DNA of 64,000 bases, taken from contig NC_079877.1 in the NCBI RefSeq assembly GCF_029227915.1, positions 2,108,001-2,172,000 on the forward strand, read 5' to 3'. The notes under the pieces were generated by a model. The model made no database searches, was not told the DNA's origin, and saw only the letters and a program-made list of their open reading frames with translations. Numbering within the stretch: position 1 is the first letter of the stretch; each line of letters opens with the position of its first letter. Origin of the DNA: Hydractinia symbiolongicarpus. Its lineage: Eukaryota; Cnidaria; Hydrozoa; Anthoathecata; Hydractiniidae. The translations under genes were made by a program, and so were the position numbers. Positions 49,701 through 62,702 of this stretch are shown here, one piece after another.

Positions 49701-52532
49701 ACATGTATTTAGTGATTTTTTTCCGATATTACTAAGTTGTATCGCTTTCAACAGTGAAACGATTGACTGTGGGACTTAATTGAACTGATTTTGGACTTTG
49801 ACCTTATAAATGTGATAAATGAGTCATTTAGACTACAAGAAATGATATTCTTCTTAATTTGACATGATTGCTGGAACTCAGCGATTACACTGGGCGCTGT
49901 GGTAAGGCTTTATTTAAAAATTAAGATAAATAAGTCAATTTTAATTGTGGGACCAATCCTAGCCATTATCGCGCGCTGAAGAAATAGAGACAGTTTCTAA
50001 AACTAAATTTCATTGATTTTCTAACGGTGTCAATCCGTTTGAGTTACAACGGTTGCGTCACACATTCGTACCAACATGTATTTAGTGATTTTTTTCCGAT
50101 ATTACTAAGTTGTATCGCTTTCAACAGTGAAACGATTGACTGTGGGACTTATTTGAACTGATTTTGGACTTTGACCTTATAAATGTGATAAATGAGTCAT
50201 TTTGACTACAAGAAATGATATTCTTCTTAATTTGACATGATTGCTGGAACTCAGCGATTACACTGGGCGCTGTGGTACGGCTTTATTTAAAAATTAAGAT
50301 AAATAAGTCATTTTTTATTGTGGGACTAATCCTAGCCGTTATCGCGCGCTGAAGAAATAGAGACAGTTTCTAAAACTAAATTTCATTGATTTTCTAACGG
50401 TGTCAATCCGTTTGAGTTACAACGGTTGCGTCACACATTCGTACCAACATGTATTTAGTGATTTTTTTCCGATATTACTAAGTTGTATCGCTTTCAACAG
50501 TGAAACGATTGACTGTGGGACTTAATTGAACTGATTTTGGACTTTGACCTTTTAAATGTGATAAGTGAGTCATTTTGACTACAAGAAATGATATTCTTCT
50601 TAATTTGACATGATTGCTGGAACTCAGCGATTACACTGGGCGCTGTGGTACGGCTTTATTTAAAAATTAAGATAAATAAGTCATTTTTTATTGTGGGACT
50701 AATCCTAGCCGTTATCGCGCGCTGAAGAAATAGAGACAGTTTCTAAAACTAAATTTCTTTGTTTTTCTAACGGTGTCAATCCGTTTGAGTTACAACGGTT
50801 GCGTCACACATTCGTACCAACATGTATTTAGTGATTTTTTTCCGATATTACTAAGTTGTATCGCTTTCAACAGTGAAACGATTGACTGTGGGACTTAATT
50901 GAACTGATTTTGGACTTTGACCTTATAAATGTGATAAATGAGTCATTTTGACTACAAGAAATTATATTCTTCTTAATTTGACATGATTGCTGGAACTCAG
51001 CAATTACACTGGGCGCTGTGGTAAGGCTTTATTTAAAAATTAAGATAAATAAGTCAATTTTTATTGTGGGACCAATCCTAGCCGTTATCGCGCGCTGAAG
51101 AAATAGAGACAGTTTCAAAAACTCCATTTCGTTGACTTTCTAACGGTGTCAATCCGTTTGAGTTAGAACGGTTGCGTCACATAATCGTACCAACATGTAT
51201 TTAGTGATTTTCTTCCGATATTACTAAGTTGTATCGCTTTCAACAGAGAAACGATTGACTGTGGGACTTAATTGAACTGATTTTGGACTTTGACCTTATA
51301 AATGTGATAAGTGAGTCATTTTGACTACAAGAAATGATATTCTTCTTAATTTGACATGATTGCTGGAACTCAGCGATTACACTGGGCGCTGTGGTACGGC
51401 TTTATTTAAAAATTAAGATAAATAAGTCATTTTTTATTGTGGGACTAATCCTAGCCGTTATCGCGCGCTGAAGAAATAGAGACAGTTTCTAAAACTAAAT
51501 TTCATTGATTTTCTAACGGTGTCAATCCGTTTGAGTTACAACGGTTGCGTCACACATTCGTACCAACATGTATTTAGTGATTTTTTTCCGATATTACTAA
51601 GTTGTATCGCTTTCAACAGTGAAACGATTGACTGTGGGACTTAATTGAACTGATTTTGGACTTTGACCTTATAAATGTGATAAATGAGTCATTTTGACTA
51701 CAAGAAATGATATTCTTCTTAATTTGACATGATTGCCGGAACTCAGCGATTACACTGGACCCTGTGGTAGCGATTCATTTAAAAATTTAGATAAATAAGT
51801 CATTTTTACTGTGGGACCAATCCTAGCCGTTAGCGCGCGCTGAAGATATAGAGACAGTTTCAAAAACTCCATTTCGTTGACTTTCTAACGGTGTCAATCC
51901 GTTTGAGTTAGAACGGTTGCGTCACATAATCGTACCAACATGTATTTAGTGATTTTGTTCCGATATTACTAAGTTGTATCGCTTTCAACAGAGAAACGAT
52001 TGACTGTGGGACTTAATTGAACTGATTTTGGACTTTGACCTTATAAATGTGATAAGTGAGTCATTTTGACTACAAGAAATGATATTCTTCTTAATTTGAC
52101 ATGATTGCTGGAACTCAGCGATTACACTGGGCGGTGTGGTACGGCTTTATTTAAAAATTAAGATAAATAAGTCATTTTTTATTGTGGGACTAATCCTAGC
52201 CGTTATCGCGCGCTGAAGAAATAGAGACAGTTTCTAAAACTAAATTTCATTGATTTTCTAACGGTGTCAATCCGTTTGAGTTACAACGGTTGCGTCACAC
52301 ATTCGTACCAACATGTATTTAGTGATTTTTTTCTGATATTACTAAGTTGTATCGCTTTCAACAGTGAAACGATTGACTGTGGGACTTAATTGAACTGATT
52401 TTGGACTTTGACCTTATAAATGTGATAAGTGAGTCATTTTGACTACAAGAAATGATAATCTTCTTAATTTGACATGATTGCTGGATCTCAGCGATTACGC
52501 TGGGCGCTGTGGTACGGCTTTATTTAAAAATT
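49701..52532 (+). repeat. Zone rich in TACGGC-start units
   Basis: Starts with the rest of the unit that copy A lost, then units at 49894, 50267, 50640, 51013, 51386, 51759, 52131 and 52504. Many share GTGGTACGGC, TTTTTTATTGTGGGAC and TAATCCTAGCC, a type not seen in A or B. The unit at 51013 is a mosaic (common front, P-like ACTCCATTTCGTTG, then TTAGAACGG). The unit at 51759 is P-type. Confidence 0.75.
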
Positions 52533-53651
52533 AAGATAAATAAGTCATTTTTTATTGTGGGACTAATCCTAGCCGTTATCGCGCGCTGAAGAAATAGAGA
52601 CAGTTTCTAAAACTAAATTTCATTGATTTTATAACGGTGTCAATCCGTTTGAGTTACAACGGTTGCGTCACACATTCGTACCAACATGTATTTAGTGATT
52701 TTTTTCCGATATTACTAAGTTGTATCGCTTTCAACAGTGAAACGATTGACTGTGGGACTTAATTGAACTGATTTTGGACTTTGACCTTATAAATGTGATA
52801 AGTGAGTCATTTTGACTACAAGAAATGATATTCTTCTTAATTTGACATGATTGCTGGAACTCAGCGATTACACTGGGCGCTGTGGTACGGCTTTATTTAA
52901 AAATTAAGATAAATAAGTCATTTTTTATTGTGGGACTAATCCTAGCCGTTATCGCGCGCTGAAGAAATAGAGACAGTTTCTAAAACTAAATTTCTTTGTT
53001 TTTCTAACGGTGTCAATCCGTTTGAGTTACAATGGTTGCGTCACACATTCGTACCAACATGTATTTAGTGATTTTTTTCCGATATTACTAAGTTGTAGCG
53101 CTTTCAACAGAGAACCGATTGACTGTGGGACTTAATTAAACTGATTTTGGACTTTGACCATATAAATGTAATAATTGAGCCATTTTGAATAGAAGAAATA
53201 ACATTCTCCTTAATTTGACATGATTGATGGAACTCACCGCTTACACTGGGCGCTGTGGTAACGCTTTATTTAAAAATTAAGATAAATAAGTCAATTTTTA
53301 TTGTGGGACCAATCCTAGCCGTTATCGCGCGCTGAAGAAATAGAGACAGTTTCTAAAACTAAATTTCATTGATTTTCTAACGGTGTCAATCCGTTTGAGT
53401 TACAACGGTTGCGTCACACATTCGTACCAACATGTATTTAGTGATTTTTTTCCGATATTACTAAGTTGTATCGCTTTCAACAGTGAAACGATTGCCTGTG
53501 GGCCTTAATTGAACTGATTTTGGACTTTGACCTTATAAATGTGATAAATGAGTCATTTTGACTACAAGAAATGATATTCTTCTTAATTTGACATGATTGC
53601 CGAAACTCAGCGATTACACTGGACCCTGTGGTAGCGATTCATTTAAAAATT
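52533..53651 (+). repeat. Three-unit duplication, right zone, first copy (1,119 bp)
   Basis: Contains rare markers ATTTTATAACGG (about 52625), TTGTAGCGC and GAGAACCGATTG (about 53093-53118), and GATTGCCTGTGGGCC (about 53491). All recur 1,119 bp later. Confidence 0.82.
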
Positions 53652-54770
53652 AAGATAAATAAGTCATTTTTTATTGTGGGACTAATCCTAGCCGTTATCG
53701 CGCGCTGAAGAAATAGAGACAGTTTCTAAAACTAAATTTCATTGATTTTATAACGGTGTCAATCCGTTTGAGTTACAACGGTTGCGTCACACATTCGTAC
53801 CAACATGTATTTAGTGATTTTTTTCCGATATTACTAAGTTGTATCGCTTTCAACAGTGAAACGATTGACTGTGGGACTTAATTGAACTGATTTTGGACTT
53901 TGACCTTATAAATGTGATAAGTGAGTCATTTTGACTACAAGAAATGATATTCTTCTTAATTTGACATGATTGCTGGAACTCAGCGATTACACTGGGCGCT
54001 GTGGTACGGCTTTATTTAAAAATTAAGATAAATAAGTCATTTTTTATTGTGGGACTAATCCTAGCCGTTATCGCGCGCTGAAGAAATAGAGACAGTTTCT
54101 AAAACTAAATTTCTTTGTTTTTCTAACGGTGTCAATCCGTTTGAGTTACAACGGTTGCGTCACACATTCGTACCAACATGTATTTAGTGATTTTTTTCCG
54201 ATATTACTAAGTTGTAGCGCTTTCAACAGAGAACCGATTGACTGTGGGACTTAATTAAACTGATTTTGGACTTTGACCATATAAATGTAATAATTGAGCC
54301 ATTTTGAATAGAAGAAATAACATTCTCCTTAATTTGACATGATTGATGGAACTCACCGCTTACACTGGGCGCTGTGGTAACGCTTTATTTAAAAATTAAG
54401 ATAAATAAGTCAATTTTTATTGTGGGACCAATCCTAGCCGTTATCGCGCGCTGAAGAAATAGAGACAGTTTCTAAAACTAAATTTCATTGATTTTCTAAC
54501 GGTGTCAATCCGTTTGAGTTACAACGGTTGCGTCACACATTCGTACCAACATGTATTTAGTGATTTTTTTCCGATATTACTAAGTTGTATCGCTTTCAAC
54601 AGTGAAACGATTGCCTGTGGGCCTTAATTGAACTGATTTTGGACTTTGACCTTATAAATGTGATAAATGAGTCATTTTGACTACAAGAAATGATATTCTT
54701 CTTAATTTGACATGATTGCCGAAACTCAGCGATTACACTGGACCCTGTGGTAGCGATTCATTTAAAAATT
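53652..54770 (+). repeat. Three-unit duplication, right zone, second copy (1,119 bp)
   Basis: Repeat of 52533-53651. The left exchange is visible inside the unit starting at 53623: a P-type start (ACCCTG, GATTCATTT) continues as AATTAAG rather than P-type AATTTAG. One difference between copies is AATGG at 53033 against AACGG at 54152. Confidence 0.82.
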
Positions 54771-54850
54771 TAGATAAATAAGTCATTTTTACTGTGGGAC
54801 CAATCCTAGCCGTTAGCGCGCGCTGAAGATATAGAGACAGTTTCAAAAAC
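54771..54850 (+). repeat. P-type unit segment before the 3.9-kb duplication
   Basis: Remainder of the front of the P-type unit at 54742, with AGCGCGCGCT and GAAGATATAG. The second copy of the following block is instead preceded by TGTTATCGCGCGCTG and GAAGAAATAG, which marks the exchange near 54831-54851. Confidence 0.7.
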
Positions 54851-57800
54851 TCCATTTCGTTGACTTTCTAACGGTGTCAATCCGTTTGAGTTAGAACGGT
54901 TGCGTCACATAATCGTACCAACATGTATTTAGTGATTTTCTTCCGATATTACTAAGTTGTAGCGCTTTCAACAGAGAAACGATTGACTGTGGGACTTAAT
55001 TGAACTGATTTTGGACTTTGACCATATAAATGTAATAATTGAGCCATTTTGAATAGAAGAAATAACATTCTCCTTAATTTGACATGATTGATGGAACTCA
55101 CCGCTTACACTGGGCGCTGTGGTAACGCTTTATTTAAAAATTAAGATAAATAAGTCATTTTGTACTGTGGGACCAATCCTAGCCGTTATCGCGCGCCGAA
55201 GAAATAGAGACAGTTTGAAAAACTACATTTCATAGACTTTCTAACGGTGTCAATCCGTTTGACTTACAACGGTTGCGTCACACATTCGTACCAACATGTA
55301 TTTAGTGATTTTTTTCCGATATTACTAAGTTGTATCGCTTTCAACAGAGAAACGATTGACTGTGGGACTTAATTGAACTGATTTTGGACTTTGACCTTAT
55401 AAATGTAATCATTGAGCCATTTTGACTAGAAGAAATAACATTCTCCTTAATTTGACATGATTGATGGAACTCACGGATTACACTGGGCGCTGTGGTAACG
55501 CTTTATTTAAAAATTAAGATAAATAAGTCATTTTGTACTGTGGGACCAATCCTGGCCGTTAGCACGCGCTGAAGAAATAAAGACATTCTCAAAAACTACA
55601 TTTTATTGATTTCTTGGCGGTAAAATTCAGTTTGAGTTACAGCGGTTGCGTCACATATTCGTACCAACATGTATTTAGCGAAAGTATTCTGATATTACCA
55701 GGTTGCATCGCTTTTAACTGTGAAACGTTTGACTGTGTGACTTAAATGAACTGATTTTGGACTTTGACCCTATAAATGTTATAGGTGAGACAATTGGACG
55801 CCAAGAAATAACATTCTTCTTAATTTGACATGATTGCTGGAACTCAGCGATTACACTGGGCGCTGTGGTAGTGCTTTATTTAAAAATTAAGATAAATAAG
55901 TCTTTTTTTACTGTGAGACCAATCCTAGCCGTTATCGCGCGCTGAAGAAATAGAGACAGTTTCAAAAACCACATTTCATTGACTTTCTAACGGTGTCAAT
56001 CCGTTTGAGTTACAACAGTTGCGTCACATATTCGTACCAAAATGTATTTAGTGATTTTCTTCGGAGAATACTAAGTTGTATCGCTTTTAACAGTGAAACG
56101 ATTGACTGTGGGAATTATTTGAACTGATTCAGGACTGTGACCTTATAAATGTGATAAATGAGGCAATAGGTTTCCAAGGAATAACATTCTTCTTAATTTG
56201 ACATGATTGCTGGAATTCAGCGATTACATTAGGCTCTGTGGTAGCCCTTTTTTAAAAATTTAGATAAATAAGTCATTTTTTACTGTGGGACCAATCCTAG
56301 CCGTTAGTTCGCGCTGAAGAAATAGAGACAGCTTCAAAAAGTACATTTCATTGACTTTCTAACGGTGTCAATCCGCTTGAGTTCCAACGGTTGCGTCACA
56401 TGACATGATTGATGGAACTCACCGATTACACTGGGCGCTGTGGTAACGCTTTATTTAAAAATTCAGATAAATAAGTCATTTTGTACTGTGGGACCAATCC
56501 TAGCCGTTATCGCGCGCTGAAGAAATAGAGACAGTTTTAAAAACTACATTTCATTGACTTTCTAACGGTGTCAACCCGTTTGAGTTAAAACGGTTGCGTC
56601 ACATATTCGTACCAACATGTATTTAGTGATTTCCTTCCGATAATACTAAGTTGTATCGCTTTCAACAGTGAAACGATTGACTGTGAGGCTTAGTTGAACT
56701 GATTTTAGACTTTGACCTTATAAATGTGATAATTGAGTCATTTTGACTACAAGAAATGACATTCTTCTTAGTTTGACATGATTTATGGAACTCAACGATT
56801 ACACCGGGCGCTGTGGTAACGCTTTATTTAAAAATTTAGATAAATAAGTCATTTTGTACTGTGGGACCAATCCTAGCCGTTATCGCGCGCTGAAGAAATA
56901 GAGACAGTTTTAAAAACTAAATTTCATTGACTTTCTAACGGTGTCAACCCGTTTGAGTTAAAACGGTTGCGTCACATATTCGTACCAACATGTATTTAGT
57001 GATTTCCTTCCGATAATACTAAGTTGTATCGCTTTCAACAGTGAAACGATTGACTGTGAGGCTTAGTTGAACTGATTTTAGACTTTGACCTTATAAATGT
57101 GATAATTGAGTCATTTTGACTACAAGAAATGACATTCTTCTTAGTTTGACATGATTTATGGAACTCACCGATTACACCGGGCGCCGTGGTAACGCTTTAT
57201 TTAAAAATTTAGATAAATAAGTCATTTTGTACTGTGGGACCAATCCTAGCCTTTATCGCGCGCTGAAGAAATAGAGACAGTTTTAAAAACTACATTTCAT
57301 TGACTTTCTAACAGTGTCAATCCGTTTAAGTTACAACGCTTGCGTCACATAATCGTACCAACATGTATTTACTGATTTTCTTCCGATATTACTAAGTTGT
57401 ATCGCCTTCAACAGTGAAACGATTGACTGTGGGACTTCATTGAACTGATTTTGGACTTTGACCTTATAAAGGTGATAAATGAGTCATTTTGACTACAAGA
57501 AATGATATTCTTCTTAATTTGACATGATTGCCGAAACTCAGCGAATACACTGGACCCTGTGGTAGCGATTCATTTAAAAATTTAGATAAATAAGTCATTT
57601 TTACTGTGGGACCAATCCTAGCCGTTAGCGCGCGCTGAAGATATAGAGACAGTTTCAAAAACTCCATTTCGTTGACTTTCTAACGGTGTCAATCCGTTTG
57701 AGTTAGAACGGTTGCGTCACATAATCGTACCAACATGTATTTAGCGAAAGTATTCGGATATTACTAGGTTGCATCGCTTTTAACTGTGAAACGTTTGACT

Positions 57801-58776
57801 GTGCGACTTAATTGAACTGATTTTGGACTTTGACCTTATAAATGTAATAAGTGAGACAATTAGACTCCAAGAAATAACATTCTTCTTAATTTGACATGAT
57901 TGCTGGAACTCAGCGATTACACTGGGCGCTGTGGTAGCGCTTTATTTAAAAATTAAGATAAATAAGTCTTTTTTTACTGTGGGACCAATCCTAGCCGTTA
58001 TCGCGCGCCGAAGAAATAGAGACAGTTTCAAAAACCACATTTCATTGACTTTCTAACGGTTTCAATCCGTTTGAGTTACAACAGTTGCGTCACATATTCG
58101 TACCAAAATGTATTTAGTGATTTTCTTCGGATATTCCTAAGTTATATCGCTTTTAACAGTGAAACGATTGACTGTGGGAATTATTTGAACTGATTCAGGA
58201 CTGTGACCTTATAAATGTGATAATTGAAGCAAAAGGTCTCCAAGGAATAACATTCTTCTTGATTTGACATGATTGCTGGAATTCGGCGATTACATTAGGC
58301 TCTGGATAGCCTTTTTTTAAAAATTTAGATAAATAAGTCATTTTTTACTGTGGGACCAATCCTAGCCGTTAGTTCGCGCTGAAGAAATAGAGACAGCTTC
58401 AAAAAGTACATTTCATTGAGATTCTAACAGTGTCAATCCGTTTGAGTTACAACGGTTGGGTCACATATTCGTACCAACATGTATTAACGATGTTTTTCTG
58501 TTATTACTAGGTTGCATCGCTTCTAACAGTGAAAGGATTGACTGTGGGAATTATTTGAACTGATTCAGGACTGTGACCTCATAAGTGTGATAAATGAGAC
58601 AATTGGACTCCAAGAAAGAACATTCTTCTTAATTTGACATGATTGCCGGAACTCAGCAATTACACTGGACCCTGTGGTAGCGATTCATTAAAAATTTAGA
58701 TAAATAAGTCATTTTTACTGTGGGACCAATCCTAGCTGTTATCGCGCGCTGAAGAAATAGAGACAGTTTCAAAAAC
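54851..58776 (+). repeat. 3,926-bp duplication, first copy
   Basis: Units start at 55114, 55487 (K), 55860 (F), 56233 (C, truncated), 56435, 56808, 57181, 57554 (P front, K back), 57926 (F), 58299 (C) and 58669 (P). The block is not a whole number of 373-bp units because of the truncated unit and two small deletions (370- and 371-bp units). The pair 56435 and 56808 is itself almost a tandem duplicate, with TCAACCCG and GATAATACTAAG. Confidence 0.84.
56233..56434 (+). repeat. Truncated 202-bp C-type unit
   Basis: A C-type unit runs to GGTTGCGTCACA and then continues as TGACATGATTGATGG from the end of another unit. About 170 bp are missing. The ends share at most one base (T). Confidence 0.86.
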
Positions 58777-61700
58777 TCCATTTCGTTGACTTTCTAACGG
58801 TGTCAATCCGTTTGAGTTAGAACGGTTGCGTCACATAATCGTACCAACATGTATTTAGTGATTTTCTTCCGATATTACTAAGTTGTAGCGCTTTCAACAG
58901 AGAAACGATTGACTGTGGGACTTAATTGAACTGATTTTGGACTTTGACCATATAAATGTAATAATTGAGCCATTTTGAATAGAAGAAATAACATTCTCCT
59001 TAATTTGACATGATTGATGGAACTCACCGCTTACACTGGGCGCTGTGGTAACGCTTTATTTAAAAATTAAGATAAATAAGTCATTTTGTACTGTGGGACC
59101 AATCCTAGCCGTTATCGCGCGCCGAAGAAATAGAGACAGTTTGAAAAACTACATTTCATAGACTTTCTAACGGTGTCAATCCGTTTGACTTACAACGGTT
59201 GCGTCACACATTCGTACCAACATGTATTTAGTGATTTTTTTCCGATATTACTAAGTTGTATCGCTTTCAACAGAGAAACGATTGACTGTGGGACTTAATT
59301 GAACTGATTTTGGACTTTGACCTTATAAATGTAATCATTGAGCCATTTTGACTAGAAGAAATAACATTCTCCTTAATTTGACATGATTGATGGAACTCAC
59401 GGATTACACTGGGCGCTGTGGTAACGCTTTATTTAAAAATTAAGATAAATAAGTCATTTTGTACTGTGGGACCAATCCTGGCCGTTAGCACGCGCTGAAG
59501 AAATAAAGACATTCTCAAAAACTACATTTTATTGATTTCTTGGCGGTAAAATTCAGTTTGAGTTACAGCGGTTGCGTCACATATTCGTACCAACATGTAT
59601 TTAGCGAAAGTATTCTGATATTACCAGGTTGCATCGCTTTTAACTGTGAAACGTTTGACTGTGTGACTTAAATGAACTGATTTTGGACTTTGACCCTATA
59701 AATGTTATAGGTGAGACAATTGGACGCCAAGAAATAACATTCTTCTTAATTTGACATGATTGCTGGAACTCAGCGATTACACTGGGCGCTGTGGTAGTGC
59801 TTTATTTAAAAATTAAGATAAATAAGTCTTTTTTTACTGTGAGACCAATCCTAGCCGTTATCGCGCGCTGAAGAAATAGAGACAGTTTCAAAAACCACAT
59901 TTCATTGACTTTCTAACGGTGTCAATCCGTTTGAGTTACAACAGTTGCGTCACATATTCGTACCAAAATGTATTTAGTGATTTTCTTCGGAGAATACTAA
60001 GTTGTATCGCTTTTAACAGTGAAACGATTGACTGTGGGAATTATTTGAACTGATTCAGGACTGTGACCTTATAAATGTGATAAATGAGGCAATAGGTTTC
60101 CAAGGAATAACATTCTTCTTAATTTGACATGATTGCTGGAATTCAGCGATTACATTAGGCTCTGTGGTAGCCCTTTTTTAAAAATTTAGATAAATAAGTC
60201 ATTTTTTACTGTGGGACCAATCCTAGCCGTTAGTTCGCGCTGAAGAAATAGAGACAGCTTCAAAAAGTACATTTCATTGACTTTCTAACGGTGTCAATCC
60301 GCTTGAGTTCCAACAGTTGCGTCACATGACATGATTGATGGAACTCACCGATTACACTGGGCGCTGTGGTAACGCTTTATTTAAAAATTCAGATAAATAA
60401 GTCATTTTGTACTTTGGGACCAATCCTAGCCGTTATCGCGCGCTGAAGAAATAGAGACAGTTTTAAAAACTACATTTCATTGACTTTCTAACGGTGTCAA
60501 CCCGTTTGAGTTAAAACGGTTGCGTCACATATTCGTACCAACATGTATTTAGTGATTTCCTTCCGATAATACTAAGTTGTATCGCTTTCAACAGTGAAAC
60601 GATTGACTGTGAGGCTTAGTTGAACTGATTTTAGACTTTGACCTTATAAATGTGATAATTGAGTCATTTTGACTACAAGAAATGACATTCTTCTTAGTTT
60701 GACATGATTTATGGAACTCAACGATTACACCGGGCGCTGTGGTAACGCTTTATTTAAAAATTTAGATAAATAAGTCATTTTGTACTGTGGGACCAATCCT
60801 AGCCGTTATCGCGCGCTGAAGAAATAGAGACAGTTTTAAAAACTAAATTTCATTGACTTTCTAACGGTGTCAACCCGTTTGAGTTAAAACGGTTGCGTCA
60901 CATATTCGTACCAACATGTATTTAGTGATTTCCTTCCGATAATACTAAGTTGTATCGCTTTCAACAGTGAAACGATTGACTGTGAGGCTTAGTTGAACTG
61001 ATTTTAGACTTTGACCTTATAAATGTGATAATTGAGTCATTTTGACTACAAGAAATGACATTCTTCTTAGTTTGACATGATTTATGGAACTCACCGATTA
61101 CACCGGGCGCCGTGGTAACGCTTTATTTAAAAATTTAGATAAATAAGTCATTTTGTACTGTGGGACCAATCCTAGCCTTTATCGCGCGCTGAAGAAATAG
61201 AGACAGTTTTAAAAACTACATTTCATTGACTTTCTAACAGTGTCAATCCGTTTAAGTTACAACGCTTGCGTCACATAATCGTACCAACATGTATTTACTG
61301 ATTTTCTTCCGATATTACTAAGTTGTATCGCCTTCAACAGTGAAACGATTGACTGTGGGACTTCATTGAACTGATTTTGGACTTTGACCTTATAAAGGTG
61401 ATAAATGAGTCATTTTGACTACAAGAAATGATATTCTTCTTAATTTGACATGATTGCCGAAACTCAGCGAATACACTGGACCCTGTGGTAGCGATTCATT
61501 TAAAAATTTAGATAAATAAGTCATTTTTACTGTGGGACCAATCCTAGCCGTTAGCGCGCGCTGAAGATATAGAGACAGTTTCAAAAACTCCATTTCGTTG
61601 ACTTTCTAACGGTGTCAATCCGTTTGAGTTAGAACGGTTGCGTCACATAATCGTACCAACATGTATTTAGCGAAAGTATTCGGATATTACTAGGTTGCAT

Positions 61701-62702
61701 CGCTTTTAACTGTGAAACGTTTGACTGTGCGACTTAATTGAACTGATTTTGGACTTTGACCTTATAAATGTAATAAGTGAGACAATTAGACTCCAAGAAA
61801 TAACATTCTTCTTAATTTGACATGATTGCTGGAACTCAGCGATTACACTTGGCGCTGTGGTAGCGCTTTATTTAAAAATTAAGATAAATAAGTCTTTTTT
61901 TACTGTGGGACCAATCCTAGCCGTTATCGCGCGCCGAAGAAATAGAGACAGTTTCAAAAACCACATTTCATTGACTTTCTAACGGTTTCAATCCGTTTGA
62001 GTTACAACAGTTGCGTCACATATTCGTACCAAAATGTATTTAGTGATTTTCTTCGGATATTCCTAAGTTATATCGCTTTTAACAGTGAAACGATTGACTG
62101 TGGGAATTATTTGAACTGATTCAGGACTGTGACCTTATAAATGTGATAATTGAAGCAAAAGGTCTCCAAGGAATAACATTCTTCTTGATTTGACATGATT
62201 GCTGGAATTCGGCGATTACATTAGGCTCTGGATAGCCTTTTTTTAAAAATTTAGATAAATAAGTCATTTTTTACTGTGGGACCAATCCTAGCCGTTAGTT
62301 CGCGCTGAAGAAATAGAGACAGCTTCAAAAAGTACATTTCATTGAGATTCTAACAGTGTCAATCCGTTTGAGTTACAACGGTTGGGTCACATATTCGTAC
62401 CAACATGTATTAACGATGTTTTTCTGTTATTACTAGGTTGCATCGCTTCTAACAGTGAAAGGATTGACTGTGGGAATTATTTGAACTGATTCAGGACTGT
62501 GACCTCATAAGTGTGATAAATGAGACAATTGGACTCCAAGAAAGAACATTCTTCTTAATTTGACATGATTGCCGGAACTCAGCAATTACACTGGACCCTG
62601 TGGTAGCGATTCATTAAAAATTTAGATAAATAAGTCATTTTTACTGTGGGACCAATCCTAGCTGTTATCGCGCGCTGAAGAAATAGAGACAGTTTCAAAA
62701 AC
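58777..62702 (+). repeat. 3,926-bp duplication, second copy
   Basis: Same unit order and markers as 54851-58776. The few differences include AACAG at 60314 against AACGG at 56388, ACTTTGGG at about 60412 against ACTGTGGG, and CTTGGCGC at about 61849 against CTGGGCGC. Divergence from the first copy's continuation begins at 58778/62704. Confidence 0.84.
60159..60360 (+). repeat. Truncated 202-bp C-type unit, second copy
   Basis: Exact positional counterpart (+3,926) of the truncated unit at 56233, with the same CACATGACATG junction. Confidence 0.86.

Noticed and set aside
57464-57667. Minus-strand 67-codon open frames at 57464 and 61390
   Set aside because: They are two copies of one chance frame, carried by the 3,926-bp duplication. 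The duplication explains the apparent conservation.
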